This document shows, piece by piece, positions 46,750 through 57,800 of a stretch of DNA of 64,000 nt. The DNA lies in assembly GCF_003945595.2 (NCBI RefSeq), contig NW_024103862.1, positions 1,474,501-1,538,500 on the forward strand, in the 5' to 3' direction. Position 1 is the first letter of the stretch, and every line of letters begins with the position of its first letter. The translations under genes and the position numbers were made by a program. The notes beneath the pieces are model-generated. The model was not told the DNA's origin, ran no database searches, and was given only the letters and a program-made list of their open reading frames with translations. This DNA comes from Pipra filicauda (Eukaryota; Chordata; Aves; Passeriformes; Pipridae).

Positions 46750-48885
46750 TTACTTTATAACATATTTTGCACCGGCGGGTTTTAGTTTTTGGGTTCGCCG
46801 GGAATTTACACTGCTTTTGTCCTCCCCTCCCCCCTTTCGGTCTGATGGGAGGATGCGGATTGTGCAGGTTTGGGAGGGCTGGAGTGGAAGCAACAGCTCC
46901 ATCTCCGCTCCCAATGGCGGAGCCAGAGGATCCTGTGTTAAATTGGGCTGGGACTCCAGCCACAGACACCATTCTAGGTTCTTTTGCAGTCTCTGCACTC
47001 TAGTTGATTTTTTGTTCGCAGCCGCTAAGGTGTTATGAGTTGCTCCACTCGTGTTGGCCACAGCCAGGAAATAATTTGCCTTTGCCCCTGTTACGGCCTC
47101 CACTCTGTCTGCGGAGGCGGCAGCAGCTCCTGTACCAAATCTAGATTTTAACTGTCCCGCAATTGGATTCATCCTTTCTGTGCGCGTGGTTAACGCTGCC
47201 CCGGCACTCGCATCTGCTGTCTCTGCCTGGACCACACTAGCAGGAACTAAAACTTCTTCACTAGTTAGAGCAACAACTAGGACTAGCTTTTCTTGTCTTC
47301 GCTTTATTGTGCTCGCCACAGTTTTAAACTTCGGGATCGCTCCCTGCTCTAATTTCGCTTTCTCTGTCCCCAGATCTTTTCCTGTCACACGCACTCCCAC
47401 TGTATCACACTCAAGTAACACTTTTTTCTTCACCGCGCCAATCAGCTCCGTCGCCATGGTAACGGCCATTCCCGAAGCCTCCCCTGCTCTCTGAGCCGGG
47501 AGTTCTGTTGCCGCGGCAATGGCTGTTCTTATAATCGCCTCACCGCCCACTGTACTAACTTTCTGCTTTCTGTTCTGATATACTGCCCAAGCTATCTCTA
47601 ATAATTTCTTCTTTATATCATTTGTGGGCTGTCTCACAAACAGGTATACCAGCTGTTTCTTTCCCAAGTCTGATTCTAAGTCAATATCAATATGTTTTCT
47701 AACCACATCTTTCCATCTGTTCAAAAAGTCTGTGGGTGACTCATTTGCCTTTTGCTTGGTCTCATACCTTTTTACCCAACTCATATCTCTTGCACCTGGG
47801 GCATGCAACTCCGCTCTTACAGTTCTTATATCGCTATCACCACCGATAAAACTAGCTGCCTGAGCACCCATCCCTGGTGCTGGGCTACTTGTTCTCAGAA
47901 ACGCCTCTACATTTGTGGCCGTCGCCCCCCCTTCACTCCTACCGATACAGCTATCAACTTCAGTTGTTACTAGTTTCTCTGCTTTCAAGTTCACTTCTGC
48001 CGTTGTTATGGCGACTTTATCTACTCCAGCAAAGCTGCCAGCTGCTGCAGAGCTACAAACTGCTTCCCTGCTCGCTGGAACAGACAGGGCAGATCCCGCA
48101 GCCATGGCCCCTGTGGGGCCAGGAGTCTCTCCTGTTGTTATCCCTGGGCTAGCCAGCCCCGCAGCGTCTGCGTAACTCTCGCTCAGCTCTGCCGCGCTGC
48201 CAGCAGCTCCAACAAAGGTCGATCTCATTTGCACCTCTGTGAACATTCCAACTAAATCGACAGGACTCACTCCCGCTGGACTCGAGCTAACCTCTCCAGA
48301 GACTTTAATTTGCCTAATCCCTCCCGGTGCACCCAGATCCGCACCAGGGGGCCCGCCAATGGCTCCTGCCTGCTCAGCAGGGGCTGGTCTCCGGGCCGCT
48401 CCCGCCGCTCCCGGGCTGTTTTCTCTCTCATCGGATGATATTGACGCATTTAAATCACCATTCCCCGTGTTCTTAAATAAAACTCGTGAGACGGGGGTAG
48501 TTTTAACTTGATCTTTTCCTTCTTTTTCTAACTCTATTTCCGATTTTTCTGCCCTTTCTGAGCTTTTGTTTCTCTTATCTTCTACCCCCAATCCAGGGCG
48601 TGTTAATAGGAACAAAAACAACTCTGCGTATCGAATTTCCCGCCACCTCTGTTCTACATGTAAAAGCGAGATTAATTGAAACACTGTGTTCAGTTCAAAC
48701 GGACCAAATTTCGGCCATGCTACCCCTCTCATTTGTCCAAACAACGGCCAGGCATTCACGGACAGCCTACACAGCTCTTCCTTCTTTAAAGATGTCTCAG
48801 AACTAATTAATGTTTTCCAATGTTTTAGAACCAAACTCAGGGGGGATTCTTCAGGGATCTTAAATTTTGAATCCACACAACCCAT
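46750..48885 (-). CDS. gag: Gag-like polyprotein of a non-autonomous ERV, 711 residues
   Basis: Gag is the structural polyprotein that assembles the retroviral particle. The frame starts MGCVDSK, an N-myristoylation signal (Gly2, Ser6). Residues about 1-98 look like a matrix domain (SPLSLVLKHWK, then W-P-x-F and hydrophobic helices). Residues 100-200 are charged, then Pro/Ala/Gly-rich. Residues about 200-365 are rich in Ala, Gly, Ser and Thr with no known fold. Residues about 367-442 (NESPTDFLNRWKDVVRK, then RQPTNDIKKKLLEIA) resemble the C-terminal part of a gammaretroviral capsid with its major homology region. Residues 445-711 are again rich in Ala, Val and Thr. I find no CCHC knuckle, no PPxY late motif and no protease. 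The frame ends in TAA with no pol reading-on. The absence of stops over 2.1 kb fits a young element. Confidence 0.8.
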   Translation of the reverse strand: MGCVDSKFKIPEESPLSLVLKHWKTLISSETSLKKEELCRLSVNAWPLFGQMRGVAWPKFGPFELNTVFQLISLLHVEQRWREIRYAELFLFLLTRPGLGVEDKRNKSSERAEKSEIELEKEGKDQVKTTPVSRVLFKNTGNGDLNASISSDERENSPGAAGAARRPAPAEQAGAIGGPPGADLGAPGGIRQIKVSGEVSSSPAGVSPVDLVGMFTEVQMRSTFVGAAGSAAELSESYADAAGLASPGITTGETPGPTGAMAAGSALSVPASREAVCSSAAAGSFAGVDKVAITTAEVNLKAEKLVTTEVDSCIGRSEGGATATNVEAFLRTSSPAPGMGAQAASFIGGDSDIRTVRAELHAPGARDMSWVKRYETKQKANESPTDFLNRWKDVVRKHIDIDLESDLGKKQLVYLFVRQPTNDIKKKLLEIAWAVYQNRKQKVSTVGGEAIIRTAIAAATELPAQRAGEASGMAVTMATELIGAVKKKVLLECDTVGVRVTGKDLGTEKAKLEQGAIPKFKTVASTIKRRQEKLVLVVALTSEEVLVPASVVQAETADASAGAALTTRTERMNPIAGQLKSRFGTGAAAASADRVEAVTGAKANYFLAVANTSGATHNTLAAANKKSTRVQRLQKNLEWCLWLESQPNLTQDPLAPPLGAEMELLLPLQPSQTCTIRILPSDRKGGGEDKSSVNSRRTQKLKPAGAKYVIK

Positions 48886-49443
48886 GCTTGCAAAACAAAA
48901 GCAAACCAGTCACTCACACTGAGTCTCGAACTGACAACCTTTAGGTCACGAGGCTGTTAACCTCTCAACGTAACCTCTCAGTTATTTACCAAGCTACAAG
49001 CTATAGAGCCCCACCGGCTCTCCCACAGCGTCAGAGCACCGGAGGGCGTCCCCTCCAAAACCAGAACAGCCCCTAGGCTGAACACCCGCCCTGACCTGGG
49101 TAATTGGCGAACTAACCCGTTCGCCTCCCCCTGAAAATTGACTCTCTAGACTGTTCCGAGGGCCCAAGTCAAAATTTTCAGGAATCCGTGCCCCCTATCC
49201 CGGGACACAAAACTTTCCCGCAGCTGCTAACTAACCAGATAGGTACCGTTTCCTTATTCGCTCTTTTCTTATCTCACCTCTATGCTCCGTGCTTGTTTTC
49301 GAGGGTTCCGTGGAGCTGGGCTTCTCAGACCGGCGGGAATTTCTCTCAGATAAAAGCCGGCTCACTGAGGAATATTCCTGCTGATGAAAATTTCCAGTCT
49401 GAAGAAGTCCCCGGTCCAGTTCTCCTCGTGCGGGTTCCACCAC
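48886..49443 (-). other. ERV leader between 5' LTR and gag
   Basis: 558 nt of untranslated leader. It should contain the primer-binding site at its start and the packaging signal. A tRNA-like stretch occurs at about 48,915-48,985. No strong splice donor was recognised. Confidence 0.7.
49425..49442 (-). other. Candidate primer-binding site
   Basis: One base after the 5' LTR, the minus strand reads TGGTGGAACCCGCACGAG, where an 18-nt tRNA complement beginning TGG is expected. A start 3 nt further on (TGGAACCC...) is also possible. I cannot match it confidently to a tRNA 3' end; the first seven bases resemble an alanine-tRNA complement. Confidence 0.45.
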
Positions 49444-50003
49444 TGTTGCCTGTGTATTTTGGTGCTGAAAAAAATCTCCGGAGCAGTTAATTAGGGGTGA
49501 GATAAGAAAGGGTTTATTTGCCAAGGCAATAGGTGATATAGACGCGCGCGCGGCCGTGCCCGAGAGGTTACATTTTATAGCATTATCCATCCAATCCCAG
49601 ATGTGTCCACCCTTTGGCCCTTCCTCTGGTCCGCCCCGGGCCCTCCCCCTGAGAATTGGGTCTGGGGTCTTTTTGGGACCACTTACTTCATCATCTTCAA
49701 CTTCATCAGAGTACAAAGGGTACATTGTTACCTAGTTTTTGACCGTACTCTGTGGTTTAGGCCCTGATATGCTGTTCTCCAAACAGTCTAGGCCTTTGCC
49801 TTGACAAAAGACTAAACACTGCTACTGAATTCAGGGGTAAGTTTGATATAGAAGGCATAGAATGGGGTAAAAGGGTTAGGGAATGTGTAAACAAGGGAAA
49901 GGAACAAGGGGACAAAGGGGTTTCTGCTTTTTAAAACCTACAATTCTTACCAGTCTTACAAATATTAGAAAAATAAAAAAACCATTAGGGGCTTAAGGCA
50001 TCA
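49444..50003 (-). repeat. 5' LTR of the endogenous retrovirus
   Basis: Direct repeat of 44,141-44,700, same length and, on reading, the same sequence. The TATA box is at 49,573-49,579 and AATAAA at 49,513-49,518. It would drive transcription leftward through gag, in the direction of CRH. Confidence 0.95.
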
Positions 50004-50007
50004 TTCT

Positions 50008-53000
50008 CCTTTTCATAGCTTAGATGTATCCTCCAAAAGTGTCAGCTTGCATTTCAGTTATCGCCTCCTTTTGCTACTTTGACAATGGAAATATCCATTT
50101 AAGTGAATGCGAAATAAAGTGTTACTCACTGTAAGGTATCTCTGCATTGCCACAGCAGCACTGAAGAACCTTTATGCTACTAAAAAGAGACAGTTTGACT
50201 GTACATTCTGAACCTACACTCGTTTTACAGTTGCCATTAAGTTGTGGCTGAACCCTGGCCCTAGTCACTGGGCAGTGAGGGTGGAGAGCAGTCTGTAGCC
50301 CATGGAAGAATGTGGGCAGGATAGAGACTGCTCTCTTTGAGATACTAGATGCTAAAAAGCTGAATCACCTTTGCATAATTTGGTTTTACAGCTGCGGAGG
50401 GTTATGCAGCCTCCCAAGGAACAGCTGAGCAGTCCTAGCCTATGGCACAGCCCTTGGTGCTCCAGCAAAGCTCCTCTCCTGGATCACCTTTGGGCTGGCT
50501 TTTTAATTAAGATGTCTGTTCCACTGAAAAGTGGTGTCTACCTCTCTGATACACTGAGTTCTCTAACCCAGTGGGGAAACACACCAGAAGATGTAGGCAC
50601 TGTTGGTAAACACAGGCCACACAAGTCCAAGTCAGAGCAGAGACACACTGCTTTTATTGTGAAACAGGGTATCCATTTTCCCAGACTGACTAATCAAGAG
50701 AAAGGCTCTCCAGTTCTCAAGTGTTTTCAGAACTGGATTCAGTGTATTTCTGGGAGGTCTTTCATCAAACATGCTGAATTCAACTTAGAGATGACAACAA
50801 CTTGCATGTCATGCACCTGCATGTGATGACTAAGGATTTCAGGCTAAATGATCTGAAGATGATTTCTGGCTTTTCTGGCTTTAAATCTTCATACATATTT
50901 TAATGCCATCTTCATTAACCCATCTTTATTCTCCATTTTCATACCTGTCTTCATACTTTTTTTGTGCTTGATGGTACAGAACCAGCAGCAGGGACCAGTC
51001 TGGAGAAATACATCTACTCTCTCTCTTCTAATGTTGGCCTTTTTGGAAACCATTTGATTTTTTTAAACTGACATCCTTTTCACCATAAATGTTTTCTACC
51101 AAAGGCTCACAGCAAGTATGTCCCCATTCACAGTCTTTTCGAACTGACTGCCATTGTTAATTCAGATTTTGTTTGTGTTTAAAAACTAATGTATTGATGC
51201 ACTGAATTTTTGAATGACTCATCTAATTCTTTAAGTAGGTGGATTGTATGCCTTCATGAAGTAAAAGTATACTTTAATCTCAGCCGCCCATTTCTTTTAA
51301 TCTTTGAAGGCAGAATGAAACAATCCGGCAGTGCAGTTGACTGCTGTTTGAGGAATATTTCTAGTCCTGCACTTATGTCATAAAACAGACCTTCAATTAC
51401 CCTAGAGCTTGCTAGCATGTCTTCACACTACTTCAGTTCTCCTCTGGCTCCAAGAAACTGGTTTAGACCATGGCATATTTCAGGCCAGTCTTGAATTCTG
51501 CTGGGCTCCATATCTGTCTAGGCCTACTGGAGCTGGTGAAGCCAATGGCTGTAGCATCATCTGTCCATTCTCCTCTTTTCCCCAGTTCAGGCTCTTGGCT
51601 TCCCAGCCTCGACCAGTCTGAATCTGACTCTTAGTAGCACCAACTCAGAACAAGAGCTCGAGATGCATGCATACATGTAGCTGTTTCTGTCTTTGGACCA
51701 TAAAGTTGGAGGCTGACATGCAGAAGAAGTTTATGGGCAGCCAAGAGACTTAGAAGAAATCAAATGCAAGGTTTCCTGCTTCCTACGTATGGCCATCAGA
51801 CGGTAAAAACCTACCAGTAAAGAAGTCAATTAGGTCTCATATCTTTATTTAGAAAGGCAGAATATGGAGGTGGATATTTCCTCCTCAATACCAGTGCACA
51901 ATGGTAGCCTCTGCTATGTACTAACTTTCATTTGAGCTGCCTTGACCAGCTAATCCATCAGCTGCTCCTTGTGTCAATGTACATGCCTGATTAAAAAAAC
52001 CAAAAGTCTTCCATTAAACTTGCAGACAAAACACAGTAGATGTAATAGTTCCACTTTCCCAGCCTGTGTTCCATATTTGGCTGTGTCAAACTGTCTATGC
52101 ACATTTCTTAAAGCAAGAATGAAGGTGTTGTCTGCATCAGATTTGCTGGAGAGAGTTTTTATTAATTGTCCTTCATCCAGGATAAATTACATACATTCAG
52201 CAACCTCAGCTTCAGAAAATAAATCAGAAAGAGTAAGAAAGTGGTATTATATCAGTTAAATCAACTCAGCACAGGTACTTACAAGTCCTACATGCAGCTT
52301 TTGACTGATTTATAATTACTTAATTCCCTGAAATTAAAGAAAAATGAGCTGCCTGATTGATCTTGTAATCCAGGGGCCACAAACTGCCCTTGTTAATAGA
52401 AGACCTGCTGGTTTGGATAATAGAGAGAATTGCTAATTTACTTGCTATTCACTATGCTATAATTTTTCCTCTGAACTGAATTGTTAAAAATAAACAATTT
52501 CTTTTCCTTCCCAAATAGGAAAAAAGAGAGAATTTATTACCAAAAGTGTTTTGTGGCTTTAGGGGGAAAGTTAAATTTAGAACTTAGACTAGTTGCACAA
52601 AGTGCATTATAAATATTTTAAAGAGCTAGCTTCCACTTTCTTCTGAATATAGATAGGAGTAGGGAACAGACTGAAATAAGAGTTTGGGAGGGAGTCCTGT
52701 CCACGAAGCCTGATGTACTTCTGAAAATGAGTGAATGTATTTCACTTGGGATTTAACCTTTCTTGACTCTGTAACTTGGCTTTATAAAACTGCAAAGCCC
52801 ATGATAGCTAGACTGGTCAGACGGGAACCTGTTGGTGACTCAGTCTGTAGCCCAAGAACTCCCTGCCTCCTGCCCAGATGTGCCTGCACTGGTGCTTCCT
52901 CATCTATAAACTGGGGTACAGCTCTGGCTGGTGCTTCCTGGGCATGGGCCCAGGTGCTTTCTCACGAACACTGTGCTGTATGAACATGTCTGTTTGTTAG

Positions 53001-54710
53001 CACATATTTAGTTTTAATGCAGCATGCCATGCTTGATTTGCGATGCCCACTAAGCAGAGACCAGCCCCCACTTCCATTCTGAGCCTCGCCTACCAGCTGC
53101 GCTGTGCTCTGCCAGCCCCTGTGCCTCTGCAGAGCCTGGCTTTCCCTTTCCATACCTTTTCTGATTTCTGGATGTCCTTACAGTGAAACAGAACCAGAAT
53201 GCCCCCTCCTCACCCCCTTGTCTTGGCAAGCAGGAGACAACTGGGAGCTAAGGCCAGTCGCCTCCCATGGAAAATGCACGCCTGCCCAAGTTCAGCCTGG
53301 AGCGCAGCAGAGGCAGGCTCAGGGTGAGGTGGCTGCTGGGCAGATCGGTTCTCCCAGGAGCTAGTCCTTCAAGTGGCTCTATTAAAGGTGTTGTTCAGGA
53401 CTCTGGGACGTGTTCCTATAACTCCTTTGCACCAAACTCTCTCCGAACCGATGCACCAGAATAGAAGCAAAGAACGTGTGGAGATTGTGTGCAATAAACC
53501 CCAAAAACTTGGCCAGACCAGAGGTTTGGATAAAAGCCTGGATCTGGGATCTGGGCACACTGTGCAGTGTATATACAATACATGTCAAGAGTGACATTTT
53601 AGAAGAGCTTAGGAGAAGGAGAAATGATGACTTGCATCTCCCTGAACATAACTCCAATTGCAGAACTAGAAAAGAGCAATCAGCCCATTTTAACCACACT
53701 TGTTCTCACAGAAGAGTCAGGAAATTAAAGAGTTTTTTTTTAGGCAAAGAGATCAAATTAATTTAGGTCCCACACTTCAAAAAACCTGGCACTCTTACCA
53801 AACAATGAAGAGTTTCAATAGGAAAGGACAATTAATTACTCCAAAGAGTCTGCTAAATGTTAATAAGCACAGAACTTGGAGATAATAATTTTCATCTGAC
53901 AACTATTCTCATTAACAGTTGCTCTGTTAAGTAACATTTAGAAATCCCAACTGAAACTTTTAAATATAAATACAATAATGTTGTATTGTTTGATAGACTC
54001 ACAGCCTGGGTGCATTACATAATTTTTTTGGAATAGTGCAGGTAAAGAGGAAAAAGTATTGCAGCAATGCAACAAGGGGAAAAAAAAGTGGTTTGCAGCT
54101 GAGTAATTAGAAACAGTTAATTGCCACATACAGAAACCAGCATTCATGTGACAGGGCAGGCCTGGACTAAAGCAAAGACAAATGTTGTCCACACTTTTGA
54201 GCAGATCTGGTCAAAGATTTATCAGAATACGATATTGTAAAATGGATTCCTCTTTTTGGTAAGAAATTTTGGGATTAAATACTAACCATAAAGTCTCACT
54301 GAAATGATGACAGTGATCACTTTCATAAAACATATTATTGGGAAATATGTGTCTATGTTCAGAAGAATAAAAGTAAATTTTTTATTAATTAATTAAATGC
54401 ATGTATATACATGTGCTCATAGTTTCAGAGGGAGAATAATTTAAATATGGTAATTGTCAGTCTATTTTAACTAAAACCTCTTTCTTGTCATTCGTGCTAC
54501 TCTGTAGAAAAATCAACCTGCAAGCAGACGAATGCATTATTCAAAGCACTTGGGAAGCCACAGTAACAGGTATTTAACTGACCCAAGTATTCACAAGGCT
54601 GGTGGTCATCAAAGAGAGTCTAAACCTGAAAAAAAAAATTAGAAGTGCCTTTAGTTGTGATGAAACCACAACTAAACGTTTGTAGCTGTGTGTCAAAGTA
54701 CTGTTGCTGA
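50008..54710. other. Intergenic, no supported gene
   Basis: Non-coding sequence. The frames at 50,371-50,826, 53,104-53,364 and 53,382-53,699 have no recognisable homology or splice structure. The segment 52,840-53,360 is richer in GC than its surroundings. Confidence 0.5.
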
Positions 54711-54845
54711 TTCCACAGAAGTACAGAAGGGACCTTTGGAAGGCATCCAGTTCAACCCCCCTGCTCAGGGAGGGCCACCTAGAGTCTGTTGCCCAGTGAT
54801 ACGTCTGAACAGCTTTTGAGCCTCTTCAAGGAGAGAGATTCGTAG
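54711..54845 (-). mobile_element. CR1 LINE, short 3' fragment
   Basis: The plus strand reads CAGAAGGGACCTTTGGAAGG, then a stretch with CAACCCCCCTGCTCAGGGAG, CCACCTAGAG and TTGCCCAG. This is the characteristic 3' untranslated core of CR1 in reverse complement. It is about 135 bp, diverged and truncated at both ends. Confidence 0.85.
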
Positions 54846-57800
54846 ATGGTACCTTCCTTTTCATGTTATTACTGAAGCAAAACCAGGCCCACCATTACCA
54901 CATCAAGTGAAATCAAAATCATAAACTTGAGGGCCTCATAAATTCACAAGCTTTCATGTTTTAGACTAAATCTGGGTAGGTCACTAAAATAGAGATTTGA
55001 TTTCCTTCATTATTTCTTAAGGAAAAAAAATTCCTGTAAAACCATACTTAAAATAGAAAATCATTTCTTTGTTCCAGAGATGGTCACATTACAGGATTGA
55101 AGGGGTTATAGAAAAGCCTAAGAGTTAATACTGTTAACATCATGAGACAGCTTTGTCTAGCACTTTGCTGTTTGTCCCTAGATTTTAAGTGAATTTGAGA
55201 ACTACTTCTGTCACCTTTCAGGCATGGCCTCTCATGTGCTCTGACACATCACACTGGGCTGTGCATGTGACATCATGTTTTCCTTAAAGAAAGTCTGATG
55301 TGACCTATACAACTTCAGGCTGTGAGTCACAGCATGATGAATTGGGCAGGAAATATAAAAAGAGGCTTTTGCAAAATCCACTATTAAGAGTTAATTTTTC
55401 ATCTTGGAAACTACAAATGTTAAAAAATAAAAAAATACTTCTAAAAATGCCAAATTCCTCTGTATCCATTGTTTAGGCCTAGATTGGTGGTTGTAATATA
55501 TGATTTTCTTTTAAAGACTTAAATTAACAGATAGATTAGATAGATAGATAGATAGATAGCAATAGAAATGTTCTTTTCAAGTTGTTTTTCTTCTTGCTAA
55601 AAGACGTTTTTATTTTCTAGGTAAGATAAAGATGAAATGAGCAAGCTGTGCAATATGCAATGAGACAAATGAATGCTTCTCCTTATCCTGAAATTGCAAA
55701 GAGAATAGCTCTTTCCTGGGTCTTTTAAGATGTATTGTAATTACTTTCATTATGATAGCTGGTTGAATTTCAAATTTATGTCACCTATTGAACTGTTCAC
55801 TTCATAGCAGGATTTTATCTTCTCTCTGAACTCTCACAGCAGAGCCTGAGCAGCATTGAGTACACAGCTGTTTTATCTAGCAGTTGGATGTTGTGAAGCA
55901 TCTTAGCATCTTTGAATCCCAAGTAGGTGAACTTTGTTTCCAGCTCAATGTCCACTGAAGTCAGACACATATGAAAGATGCCTCATACTCTTACAAATGA
56001 GACCGTGAACCCTTCCAGCCTACCATGAAGAACCTTTAGAGAGCTGCAGCCCCTCTCTGACAGAAAGCAGAAGAACCTGTGGGGGCAGAATGCTGGAGCC
56101 ACAGACACAGACCTCCTTGCAGCCCACTACTGTGGCTACAGCTCACCACTTTCCATGACTGCCCAGCTTAGAGAGGCTGGGCAGTCATGAAAATGGCTTC
56201 TCTAGTGCTGCCCGCTGAGCTGCCTGTGTTAGCCAAGTCAGTTAAAAAAGACTAGTTTAAACATCAGATTCAGATTTATTTTGCTTGTTTTCACTGAGGT
56301 GGGAGCACTTGCACAGGTAGTTGAGTGAGTAGATCAGAGTAGCCATAGCCCCTAAGAGTGACTAGCACTGAAAAGCTGGTGCAATACATCTTCTGCTGGC
56401 AGAGCCACATCCAGGACAGATTGTCTACAGCCTGTTTTACTCTGAGTGTCATACTGCTGTACCTAAGCTCTTCTGGGAATAGAACTAGTTCATTTAAAAC
56501 TTTCTCAGGTCTCTCCAGGGTACATGGCACCTGTGAAGAGCAGACATCTCCACAAAGAAAATCCTCCACATCCAGGAAGGTCATGGCTGCATTAACCTCT
56601 GGATTGCCTTTGTCTTTGCCTTCCCAGCAGTGCAAGATAGTTTGATGCAGGAAAAAAAAGGAAAAAAAAAATTAACACCAATCTGTGATGTTCATACATT
56701 GTGAATAACCCCCCATGGAGCAAGGTTGCATGACTGAGGGCCAAAAAGGCCAGTTGAAAAACCTTGGAGTAAATTCAGGATGTAGCAGACTGTCCATTGC
56801 CAGTCAGGGTCCAGTACAATAAAAGTGCTTTAGGGTGAGCCTGGATTGAATAACCTTATCAACTCAAGTTGGGCATGTAAAATTAAATGTCGCAAATATC
56901 AAACCGTCTCCATTGTTTCGTCCTCCTAATTTTTGCTGGCGTGATGGAATATTGTCCTGTATATTTATTTCCCTGGCTTCCTTCCTCCTCTGCTCTGGTC
57001 AGTGACAAACAAGGAAGAGTGTCTCTCCTCCACAAAGCTCTCACCCTGCTCTACCTCCCTGAGAGCTCAGTGGCAGCTAAAGATTATCCTTTGATTAGAG
57101 ACTCTCCTCTGATTCTCTGGGGAATCGGCCCTGCTAATTCACTTTTTCCTTGCTGCTGCCTGCAACAGTCCTCTCAGATCAGCCTACTCCAGAAGGAACA
57201 TGGCCAACTGAACTGGATATCAGCAGCAATTAAATTTTTGATGGTCTCTAAGCAAATATCCTCGCTCAATAATTTTGGTTTGCTTGTTTTGCTCAGACAG
57301 CATCTGCAGTCAACTTTTGATGAAGTTTTTTGACTCAAATGAGCCAGAGCCATGAAAATAATATATTCACTTAAGCATATTCAAATTCCAGTTATAAAAA
57401 TACAACTGTTGCGGGGTGGGCAACTAAATTTAATGCATACATGTTTGTGCACAATGAAATCTACATATGTATCTGTAATGCTGCCTCCATCAGCTTTACA
57501 CCTTACTTTTACACTGGCAGTGATTTTCTGAAAAGGAGTAAAATAAATCTGTCTGCTAACTAAAATTTCAGCATAAGAAAGCTTTTAGACATACTATCAA
57601 AATAAAGTGATTTGGTTTGCTCACAGTTCTGTACATTCTGATTCAAGTTCAAAGTACAAAATTTTCTTCTAGCGTGGAATTACACATCTGCACATAAAAC
57701 AGTGTGCCCTTCATTCAACCACCTCCTTGTATTCACGAAATGTTAGTCATATCTTGTCATAAGTTGTACCTTTCCATAAGGAATAAATAAGGTAGTAGTA

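Larger units (their letters stand above)
44141..50003 (-). mobile_element. Complete endogenous retrovirus, non-autonomous, with two LTRs
   Basis: Two direct 560-bp LTRs flank 4,743 bp of internal sequence, and the unit is bounded by a 4-bp duplication TTCT (44,137-44,140 and 50,004-50,007). On the minus strand the order is 5' LTR (49,444-50,003), leader, a 711-codon gag-like frame, about 2 kb of mostly non-coding sequence, a purine tract and the 3' LTR (44,141-44,700). No protease, reverse transcriptase or integrase is recognisable, so it would need enzymes supplied in trans. The 4-bp duplication, the AAAGGGGGGAA tract and the matrix and capsid features point to a gammaretrovirus-like (class I) element. 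LTRs identical on reading mean a recent insertion. It is in the same orientation as CRH, about 20 kb upstream. Confidence 0.93.

Noticed and set aside
47180..48511. Several plus-strand open frames opposite the gag frame
   Set aside because: Shadows of the long minus-strand frame; Ser/Leu/Pro-rich with no homology.
49231..49725. 164-codon minus-strand frame crossing the 5' LTR into the leader
   Set aside because: It starts upstream of the LTR TATA box, so it would not be in the viral transcript. The matching frame in the other LTR stops at a different place.
53369..53699. Segment with AATAAA and retrovirus-like flavour
   Set aside because: No TG...CA termini, duplication or coding trace could be found to support an LTR.
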